This document shows positions 46,508 through 57,200 of a DNA stretch of 64,000 nucleotides, piece after piece. The position numbers and the translations under genes were made by a program. The stretch is from Amphibalanus amphitrite (Eukaryota; Arthropoda; Thecostraca; Balanomorpha; Balanidae). The stretch's first letter is position 1; each line of letters opens with the position of its first letter. Where the stretch lies: the NCBI RefSeq assembly GCF_019059575.1, contig NW_024881586.1:806001-870000 (forward strand), given 5' to 3'. The notes under the pieces are model-generated. The model did no database searches, was not told the origin of the DNA, and worked only from the letters and a program-made list of their open reading frames with translations.

Positions 46508-46769
46508 TAGAGATGTCAATCGGATACCAACTTTTTGGTATACCGATACCAAACCGATACCAACTTGGTATTTGGTATTTCAATCGTAATGTGTTTGGTA
46601 TTTTGTTGGTATCATGAACCCTCACTAATGTATAAGAGGCTAAGAAATCGGTAAAAAGTTGGTATTTTCCTCATTTTCCCAAGTTGGTTTGGTTTCGGTA
46701 TTTCCCCACGGTTTTGGTTGATATTTGGTTTGGTATCGGTATTCCGTTTTTCCGTTATTGACACCACTA
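46508..46769. mobile_element. hAT-type MITE with 8 bp duplication
   Basis: The ends TAGAGATGTCAATCGG and TAGTGGTGTCAATAACGG (reversed) are flanked by a perfect CTTATAAC duplication. The interior consists of degenerate GGTAT/ATACC repeats. Confidence 0.9.
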
Positions 46770-46785
46770 CTTATAACATACCCTA

Positions 46786-47971
46786 CTGTTAACGCCAGAC
46801 CCCTTGAGACCCTAATTTTTCGCGATTACTTTTAAATGCGTGAAGGAATTTCAAACAAGCTCAGGACATGGCCGTTTCAAGACAGGCCGAAACTTATACA
46901 ATTTAGATATTTTATCGCCATTTCAATATTTCAGGCACTTGTCATTGACTCGTAATGTTAAATTTCGAGCAAGATTTTCATCCGGTGTGTAGAGGCTACC
47001 ACCAGTCAGTCTGTGATACGTTATGACGTCACAGCTAAGCCTCTGTGGTCTTGGCCTGCGGCGGTTTCGGGCCGGCGCGCGGTCACTCTCGCTGTGGCGG
47101 GGAGCGGGGACGGGCGACGGTCGAGCGGTGCCGAAAGCCGGCGGAGTTGTGCGTAGCGTCTTGGCTGACAGTGCCCAGAGAGCGACATGATGACTAAGGA
47201 GTCATAAATGCTCAATGCGCATTGCTTCTACAATGTTGATATGTTCGCTGATATTTTTTTTTATATAAGCTGCATATGACGGGCAGATGGCATATAACTG
47301 ACATAAGGTTAGGAAATATTCACCTGTATTTAAAGCCTATGGCGTTGCAGATAATGCGATAATGGGATGTCGGATGTCACCAAGTAGCTGCCGATTTGTA
47401 CATCGCTATGCAACCATCGAACAACGCAATAATAAGTTAATTGCCTGAGCTTCACATCATACGGCTCGCTCGTATTTCAAACAGATACCCTACATCGAAA
47501 ATCGTATTTGTTAGGAATCGTTAACGTTTGTTCGAAGCACGACTGAGTAGTAGGTTGAGGAGTGATGGTCCTCTTGGTCCTATATACAAGAGTCAACAAG
47601 AGCCTAACATTTACTTGACCGTCTGCTGCAATTGACTCATAGCACGTGAAGCGTCAGCGAAATTCATAGTCCTTCACAGATGGCAGGGGTGTCGCTTGTA
47701 CAGAGGTCGCTGATGGGCACGGGTCAATGCCGCAGTCGTGGGCGGAGCCTATTGTCATATGACGTAGAAAGCCTCTATCCAGGATGGAAAAACAGTTAAC
47801 ATTACGAGTCAATGACAAGTGCCTGAAATATTGAAATGGCGATAAAATATCTAAATTGTAAAAGTTTCGGCCTGTCTTGAAACGGCCATGTCCTGAGCTT
47901 GGTTGAAATTCCTTCACGCATTTAAAAGTAATCGCGAAAAATTAGGGTCTCAAGGGGTCTGGCGTTAACAG
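46786..47971 (-). mobile_element. 1.19 kb TA-flanked element with 175 bp inverted ends, copy 2
   Basis: Same ends and interior as 32918-34111 in reverse orientation, TA-flanked, with few differences. The CpG-rich core is at 47020-47190. It starts 16 bp after the hAT MITE. Confidence 0.92.
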
Positions 47972-48718
47972 TAGAGCCCAATACGCACGTACTTAGCATT
48001 AGGACTAAGGGAAGGCATGTCAGTAATAGACGCCCCACGCCTAAAAGTTACTTTTACTCCTATCCTGAACAGAAAATATCATAATACCTATGAGCCTTCT
48101 CATGCGGGCTACGGTCTTCCATAGACTATGAGCTGGTTGGCTAGCCATTAATAGGGCCGCTGAGACGTCCCGTCTCCAAGAGACCATAAAGTCGTACGTT
48201 AGATAATTTCTTCCTCCCTCAATACGGCTGGCTGCAGCTCGGTCCACCCCCAACAGGCTATCTCTGCGTCTCGTACAAAGTTTGCCAAAGGCCGTGCCAT
48301 CGATTGAAACTCTGTCCGACGGACGGGCCGCCCGTCCACTGCGCGCACGCGCCGGCCGCCGCCGCCGACGACGACGGTACCAGTTGCGTTCGGTGACCGG
48401 ACCTGTGACGTCGCGTCACTGCCATCACTCAACGTCAGTGTGGCGTCAGTTGTCCATCATAGACCGTCGTCACTGGCTGTCAAACTCTGACGGTGCAAAT
48501 CAGGGAACTGGCGAGTGTGTTATTGACGGACATGTGGTAAGATTGAACCGTGAGTTTGGGTACGTAACCGGCTTATTCAATCGTCGCAAAACTACGCGAA
48601 CTCTGAAAAGATCATGCATCGGTAGATTTGCAATCTAGGGTGTGGTCGAGCGCTCTTGACCTCGGCAGTTTCTTTTTCCTATTCTTTGCGCTGTGTGAGC
48701 CTTCTAATCAAATCACTA

Positions 48719-48800
48719 CCAATCAGTTTTGAACCAATCAAAATAAGGGTAAAACAGTCAGCAACCAATCACATCGCAGCCGCGATCCCGGCCGACCAAT
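48719..48800 (+). promoter_or_regulatory. Cluster of four CCAAT boxes before Rab26
   Basis: CCAAT occurs at 48719, 48734, 48765 and 48796 in the same orientation, within 100 bp of the Rab26 start codon. The most distal is about 100 bp from the ATG. A CpG-rich block lies further upstream (48310-48420), with a TGACGTCGCGTCA motif. The transcription start is not determined. Confidence 0.5.
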
Positions 48801-48817
48801 CAGCACAGAGCGCTGCG

Positions 48818-49033
48818 ATGACGCGGCGCATAGAGACCGAAGATTCGCTGTTGGACGATGACGTGTTCGAGCCGGAGCAGTGCGTCGGGTCACCGCCGGG
48901 CGGCGCTAGCAGCGCGCAGAGCCGATCGGAGAGGACTAGCAGCGGCACTAGCAGCGGCGGCCACGACGGCAAGACGCGCCCTACCGGCGTGAGGATCAGC
49001 GTCGGCTCGGAGGTCGAGGATGTCATCCACAAG
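48818..49033 (+). CDS. Rab26: Rab26 exon 1
   Basis: ATG at 48818 was chosen because the peptide becomes acidic and ordered for a Rab26 extension there. The frame is open upstream to 48656, but that segment looks like the CCAAT-rich promoter. It ends VEDVIHK in phase 0, with donor GTCAGT. Confidence 0.78.
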
Positions 49034-51181
49034 GTCAGTGACCTGGGCGAGCGGGCGGCGAAACTCAAACCAATACCCATGCCACGGGTGGAACTTTGTG
49101 CGGAGCTGGGAGGCCCCGGGTGCAGCAAATCCGCCGCCGCCCTAGCGGTGACCTTGACCTCCGCGGTCTGTTGCGGCTCCAAAGCCAAGCCGGCGTCGAA
49201 TTTGGAGAGCTCGGGCCCTCCCAACTCGGCACAAAGCTCCACCTTTGACTCATGCTTGTAGTCAACATTTCCGGCCTTACTTGCAGGGGACCACACACAA
49301 GAGGGACTTTGAACGCTGCATTCTTGCAACTGGATACAGGATACAGTATGGCTGGTCCACTCACAGGCTGGGACTTGTCGGGGCGATCTATAGGTATAGT
49401 TTGTTCTTCCCGTGAACCTACCTGCTAATAACGACGTTCAACGGTGTTACTATGTGGCGACGACTCGTGCTAGGGATGGCCAGTGGGGCCATCCTGTCAG
49501 GGAGAGGGACCTCGAATCATAAAATTGCTAACGCTGGTGGATGGATCAAGGATTTTCTGCCTGATGAGAGGCTGTAGACTTCATATTGGTAGATAACTAT
49601 ATGGGGTATCGCCCGCGGAATTGTACCGCCGTCTGTGCCGCACGGCATGAGAGCTCGGCGGTACAGTCTAATTGCGGTCCGTACAGCCCGTTACAGGAGG
49701 GTAAATCGTATTCTTGGAGCCATCTGCCAGGTTATTATGATTGTAAGCTTTTATGATTCCTTCTCTTGGGTTTAATAATTAGCTGCTCGGAACTCTCGGC
49801 ACCTTATCATTGATATGGATGAGGCAGTCTCGCCTTCCGCGGTATCATTACGCTACACGGAAATTACGTCCAACTCGTTGATTGCCGCAATTTGCAGTCA
49901 TCTCCTGCTCGCAATATTACGACTGAATTAAGCCGAAGTTTCTCACCCATTCATGGCTAACGCATGCTCTTTCCCTTCATCTGAGATATGTCATTGGACG
50001 TGGGTTATCGGACGTTATTGGACCGACAATATCGCCCTCATTAGCGACAGAGCCCGGCTTTGATCCCATTGACTGAATGGTTGAGGGGGCGGTAGTCTGC
50101 ACGTGTTGCATAATGCATACGAAACTAGTTCGGGCGGGGCACTGCTTCGATCGTGAATCCCATCTACAGAGGCAGTAGATGGTGACTATTAACCTTAGTT
50201 TTGTATAGAAACGCGATATACCTAATAACACACATTGTAGGCTGCAGCTGAAAGTACCTATGATCAGCCTTGAACCATCAGTCGTACTTGTAAAATCACC
50301 CATGGCATGTGATTGGCTGTTGTACAATCGGTGACACTACTTACTGAAATAGAATTAGATATAGGCACCTTGGGAGATTAGAACTTACTTCAAAATCTAA
50401 CAAAATATTTCAACATGAACGAACAGCATCCACCTCGTTAGAACTTTCATGCAAACACGAATAGTGAGTGATGACTGACGGCTCAAATCAAAACATGACA
50501 TTGATATGAATGACAGAAATCACAGCTCAGTCTTTTTCGGCCCTTCATCATTGCTCACGGTTCATTGCATGCGCCCAAAATAGGCATCGCCGCCGGCAGC
50601 CCTCCCCCTCCCCCTCCTCCTCCCTCTTCCCACCCAGGCCATCTGTTGCATCAGAGCCCCCCCCCCCCCCTCCCGAGGGTCTGGGGACAGACGCCGCGAC
50701 TGTGTCCTGAGGCGATCGATGTGCTGTGCCAGCCTCGCCGCAGATGAGGGCGCGGTATGTCGCCTGTCTTGGTGCCGCCCCTCCCCTCCCCCAACACCCT
50801 GGGGGGTTCAGCAGACAATATGGCCAAGCTGTCAGGCGTTAGAGAATATGGAGAGGCATGACAGGTATGCCAGGCGCTGAGCAATATGGGAATATATGAC
50901 AGTGGCGACAGTCTAGTTAGTTAATCATGCTTGCGACAGGAATGCCGAATAAGTGGTGAAAATTATGTGAAAAAGTACCAAACAGGCATCTGTGGTCGAA
51001 ACAAATTTGAGGCCAGACACGCGTGATTTCGCCAAACAGCAGAAAAATTTGATTTTGCTGCTCGCGCCTCGCCAGACCATTCCCGAACATTCCAAACACC
51101 CAAACATTTTACGAAACGTGACAACTGACAGCGTGTTGTTGCAGAAACAATATGAGGCATTGGGAAAGAGAGAAATAGAGG

Positions 51182-51277
<96 letters not shown>

Positions 51278-54200
51278 CAGAGACAGAGAGGGATTAGGGA
51301 AAGATTGAGTCGGCAAGTGGCAATATGGAGGGCCGACCAGCTGAATCGATGGACTGCCGCGAGGCTGACGTTCATCACCCGTAAGTGCCCCCTGTCGAGT
51401 AGCTCCTGGCGTCACCGCGCCGCTGACCTTTTGACCTTGACCTTGACCCCGACCGGTTGGCGCCTGAGGCGGTTCAACTGGGAGTGACGAGACGGTGGGG
51501 GGGGGGGGGGGACCGCGCCAGGAGACGGGGTCAGGGGGCTCAACTGATCGAATCTCAATGCAACTCTGAGTTCTAATCCAGTTCTCCAATGCTTACCAGC
51601 AACCAGGCTTTGAGTGATGAATGAGAGGACGCTCGGAATTGAAGCACGGAAAGATACAGCACGAAAAATAATAATAATCCATCTAATTAGCATGTAGACT
51701 TTTTATGTGCATACAGGAATATTTGTTTAAAAAAAAATGAACACTGAGGTCTATTTATCATGACATGAGTGGCTATTGAAGCCAGCTTGCACGTTTATCC
51801 AATCCCTATCTTTGCTTAAAATGATTGGCAAATATAAGATGCATTACTATCTATAACTCATCCGAATTCATAGGTTGGTACTAGGGCTATCCATGACCGA
51901 GAATTGCATTTTCCAAGATTAGATACTCTTGTAAGTCATTCGAAAATGATGCTCCGTAATCTTTTCAATGTCAGTTGACGCCAATCGAAGAAACCATGGA
52001 CCGTTCTTTTTGTAATTCAATTAACGTCTCCAGAAAACGAAGTTTGTGAAATTGCATTGCACCCTAAGAGGCTGAATTCCAGAGGTACAACAGATGTCTT
52101 TCACCCGTCAAGGCAGGCGAAAATTAATTGCGTTATTTTCGTCACCTGAGCCATTCCATTCCCAGAACCTAGAGTGCTGGAAAACCATCAAATACGGTAC
52201 AGAGCTGTAATTCGCACCACTTTTAGCTGCACAATTCCAAGAAGACTGCAAGTAGCACTGCAAATCATGAAAATGTACCATCTGTAGGTAATTATATCCC
52301 CAAATCATTGTGATAGCACTAGAAATCTGACCAGACATAGCGCCTCAGGGAAAATATCAGATGACTGATGAGATGAAATTTGGATCCGCGGGAGCCGTCA
52401 TTGGGCGGTGCGGCTGACATTTAGGATCCCTCCAGGATACAATGTGGGCCAGATTGGCAGTTTCCGTTTCTCACAAACCTCACGAATGAGCTGGCCGCGA
52501 TAGCTGAGACGGGGCCATGGGCGTAACCACCGCGCTGGAACGCTGGAAATTCCAGCCCATTTTTGGGATGCTGAAATGCCGCCCCCGGTAGAGGAAGTCT
52601 GCAATTGCGGGACTCGCGGACAAACCAAGAACAAAAAACGGCACTGCTCGGTCCACCATACGCCTGACCTCAACGTGCCGCTCCTCACTAAAATAACTAG
52701 GTGCCCTCTGCATGCCGCCCCTCCCAGATGTCCTTCCGCCCCTCCACACCGACTTCCCCTCAAGTTCCTCGGAGCTCTCTATGTGCCGCCCCTCACAGAA
52801 CACCGCCGCACTCAATGTGCCGCCCCTCCGCATATAGCTCATCGCCGTCTGTGCCGCCCTCCCCAGAGTACCTCGGCGCTCTCTATGTGCTGCCCTCGCC
52901 ACAACATCCCGCCGCCCTCAATAAGCCCCCCCCCCCCCAATGCTCTATCGTCATATGTGCCCCCACCCCCCGAAGTGCCTTGGCGCCCTCTATGTGCCGC
53001 CCCTCACCACAAACCCCGCCGCCCCCAATGTGCCGCCCCTCCCCACAACGCTTTACCACCGTCTGTGCCGCCCTCCATAAACGCCTTGCCGCCCTCCCCA
53101 GAGTATCTTGGCGCCCACTATGTGCCGCCCCTCGCCACAACACCCCACCGCCCTCAACAAGCCGCCACTCCCCACAATGCTCTATCGCAGTCGGCGCCAC
53201 CCTCCCAAGGCACCTTGCCGCCGCTACGTGCCGCCCCTCCCCAGACGCCTTTCTGCCCTTACGCGCCTCCCCTTCCCAGAATGCGTCAAAACGTTTAATG
53301 ATTCGCCCCTCCCTATAACGCTCCATCGCCGTCTGTGCTGCTCTCGTCAGGCGCTGTGCCACCTCTCCCCGGAATGCTAGCCCTCGCTGGCCCGGGGGGG
53401 ACGTTTTTCGCCCCTAACCCTGGCGAATATTTGCGATAGCTCAGTCAGGGGTGCTTAAATTGCTGCTGTTTACATATAATAACTACGCATTGACTTGGCG
53501 AATTGTGCTGAAACGTCTCCGATAGGTGAACAATGAACATCGTGCGGACCGGGGGATTCATAATTCCATGGCAAGGTATCACAGTTTGGTTGCTACTCTT
53601 AACGTGCGCAAATGAAGGACGTGCGCACGTTTTGGCGGGCTCTGTATGCTGCCCAACACAAAGTGTTACATTTTGGGCTCGATAAGTCTAAGGGATTCGC
53701 CTATGCGAATTCAGCCCATATTTGGTGAGACGCTCTGATCGCAAACAACCATCGAAGTCGCGAAATGGCCCTGTGTGATTGCTTGATGTAAACATTCCGA
53801 GCCAACGAGTAGTGCCCTGAGCGCGCAGCAAGACTCAAGAGTAAAGCTGAGCACTTGAAAGAGTCCTCGGTCTACTGTGGGGCCCTTGAGTGGGTGAGGT
53901 CTTTGGCTGGATCCCGTCCTGCAGGCTCACGCCTGGAATGGGTCCTCTTTAGGCAGGCTCGAAAGCTTAGGGGCCATCAGAGGCCGGTGTGGGGCTCTGA
54001 GAGTTAAGCGTGGCTGCTTAAAAGTTGCGTACTGCTTTCAGAAGGCCTGTGCGTTGGGCACCCAAAGACCAGCGTGGTGCCTTAACCCTCGCACGACCAG
54101 GCCATTTCTCATAACACGAACGACTAGGGGGGGGGGGGGTTGTTACGACCCCCCCCCCTGGCGTTTCGAAACGGAAGGTCGTAGAGCTTAGCGGAAAAAA

Positions 54201-57200
54201 CCAACGGATTGCTCTCAACGAGATCTCGCGATTGGTGGTATATTTTTTTGTCCTAGGTCAACATTTGACCTACTTATGACCGGTCAAAGGTCAAATTTTC
54301 CGAAAAAATCAAACTTTTTCAACTTTGCGCAACGATTGCGGCAAAACGGTGAGAGATATTAACTTCAAACCTTCAACAACGTATTCCCCACTCAATTCTG
54401 CATCATATATGGTGTTTTTGGTGTATTTACCCTATAAAAGTAAGAGGCCTATTGCTGATGAGTGATATGGTGTCACATCACCCTCCGGTGTTTGTCCCGA
54501 TTCGTCGGCTGTTGACCACTGCTCCGCTATAAATACTGTAGGTAACGACTCAGAAAAGTGTATTTCCAACTTCCAACAATCAATTCACAGCAAACGATAA
54601 TTGCTCATATAATCGTTGTAAAACAAATAATTTACGGCTGCACATAACCGTACGGGATGTTGGACCACTCATGACGTCATACCTCTCTAATCTGACATGA
54701 CCCGGCCATTTTGTTTATTTCAAAAGTTAGTCAATAGATGTCCCAACATGTCTGGAAAGTTCTATTAGCATACATGCACTACTCCACATGCAATCGTAAA
54801 AAAGCTGGGGGCGCATTTATCAGACACTCACTTCTCAGAAATGGCGGCGTACGCTGTACCACATATGACGTCATAACTCCGTGACCTGACCTGACCCGGT
54901 CAAGTTTCTTGCACCACACGATGGCCAATACTTGCCCCAACATGCATGGGAAGTTTCATGACGATCCATCAAACAATGTGGATAGCATCAGCAGAAAACC
55001 TCGGGACTCGGTACACACTTCGTGAAAATCCGGCCGGAGGCTGTACCTCTTATGACGTCATAACTCCGTGACCTGACCTGACCCGGTCAATTTTCTTGCA
55101 TCACACGATAGCCAATGCTTGCCCCAACATGTATGGGAAGTTTCATCATGATCCATCAAACAATGTGGGTATCACCGGCAGAAAACCTAGGGATTCGGCG
55201 CACACGTTTGGTAACTGTCGGCCGGAGGCTGTACCTCTTATGACGTCATAACTCCGTGACCTGACATGACCCGATCAATTTTTTTCGGCAAAAGATGCGC
55301 AAAGGTTGCCCCAGAGGGTATTGAAAATTTCAGCCCGCTACGACAAGCCGTTTAGCGTGCACTTCGAAAAAAACCTCAGGGGGGGGGGGGGTTGATACAA
55401 CCCCCCCCCCCCCTAGGCGTTCTAGGGTTAAAATGCCAGTGTTACGCCCTCAGAGATGCACTGGTCAAGCCCTTTGAGGTTCTCAGAGGCGTCGGCGTGG
55501 TGCTCTCACAGGCGGGTGTGTGATCCGTTGAGGTTTTGGCGTGATACCCTCAGAGGCCGGCGTCGCGTGGTGCTCTTAGAAGCTGGTGGGGGCTTCCAGA
55601 GTCTTCAGTGTAGGACCCTCAGAGTCACCGGTGAGGACTCTCAGCATCACCGGTGAGTGGCCGGGCCGTGGGCAATGAGCCGATATGGGACCCTCAGAGG
55701 AAGGCACCGGTGTGAGACTCAAGAGAGGTCAGTGTGAAGCCTTTACAGTTGCCCGTGTGGGGCAGTGAGTGCACTGGCGTGGTGCCTTCCGAAGGCCGGT
55801 ATGGGATTGAAGCTTAGCGTCTAGCGAGGTGATAAAGGACTTAACCCTCGCCCGTATTGGTGTTTTTCCAGCCACGAACGTATAAGGGGGGGGGGTTCGT
55901 TGGCCCCCCTTGCCGTTTCGCCCCTGATCGACCTAGAGCTTCGCGGAAAAAACGAGCGTGTTGCCCGTGACGAGAGGAAGCCGATGATACCCAATTTTAA
56001 GGTCCTAGATCATCGGTTGACCTTCCAGGTCAGGTCAATGACCCAAAAGTCGGGAAAATCGGGACCAGTTAGAACGTCGTAAAACGTGGTTACTATGGGG
56101 TTTTTAGGGTGCTGATTACGAATATCATGTTAGTTATGATCATAGATGATCTCTTAATGCATTTAGGCCAGGTCGAGTCAGGTCAGGTCAGGTCAACCAG
56201 TAAGGGTTTTGCCGGGTATTCGTAGTAGGTGGCAACCGCCTCTGACAGCTTCGTAGCATGTTACGAAGGCACCACAACTACTTCGTAAATGTTCAAATGG
56301 TTGCTAAATTCGAATTCAGCTAAAAAAACTAGCCTAGAAACATGTAAAACTCGAAAAAGTGAACCGAGGTCATCAAAGGTCAATGACCTGACCTAACCTT
56401 CCGGTGACCTTGACACCCACCGTAATGCATGGGAGCAACATCATATCCCATGTTTGAAAGCTTGAAACCACGAAAAGACTGCAAACGCGCGGCTAATGCG
56501 AGCCGACATCAGCCGAATCGCGATTCCGGCCAAACATGGTCTCGAAAAGTAGGTCACAGGTCAAAGATCATTAGGGTCAGGGTCATGAAATTTTCAGGGT
56601 AGGTGTAAAATTGATTAACGCGAGAGTACTGACAGTTTCGTCGCGATCCGCCGCTTTTTACGTGATTTATTCGCGAAAAACCATGGGGGGGGGGTCCGTT
56701 CGACCCCCTCCCCCAATACGGGTTAAGTGGTGCCTTCGGTAGGACCGGTTCGGTAGCATTATTGTGGGGTCCTCAGAGGTATTATTGCTGACTGAGGCCA
56801 AAGAGGTGCCGGTGTGGACCCTCAGAAGTGCTAGTGTGAGGCCCTGAGAGACGCCAGTGAGGTTCCTGACAGGCGCCGTTGTGGGCCCTCAGAGACACTG
56901 GTGTGGGGCCGTCACAGACGAATGTGGGGCCCATAGAGGCTAGAGCTGCTGGTCTGAACCCCTTACAAGCCGGCAGGGGGCTCTCAGAGACCAGCAAGGG
57001 GCCCTCAGGCCAGCAAAGGGCTCTCATAGGCCGGCGGGCGGCGATACCTTCAGAAGCTCTGTGGGGTCCTTAGAGACCGGCACAATACTTTCAGACGCCG
57101 GTGGGGCCCTCAGAGTCGCCGATGTAGGGCACTCAAAAGTCACCGGTGGGTGGCCGTCAGATGCGCTGGTGTGGGGCCCTCAGAGGCGCCGATGTTTGTT

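Noticed and set aside
48656..48817. Upstream in-frame ATG extending Rab26
   Set aside because: The extra segment overlaps the four CCAAT boxes and reads as low-complexity hydrophobic sequence unlike Rab26. ATG 48818 is preferred.
49065..49364. Peptide [10 protein letters not shown] readable on both strands
   Set aside because: It comes from an inverted repeat, so both strands give the same peptide; it is not evidence of coding.
50963..51589. 208-codon minus-strand frame
   Set aside because: Its centre is translation of the (GA)n microsatellite as poly-Ser-Leu, and the flanks show no homology or splice support.
52576..53380. Long proline-rich open frames (up to 240 codons) on both strands
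   Set aside because: They lie in a degenerate minisatellite; every phase and both strands stay open because the repeat lacks stop codons, and no domain is visible.
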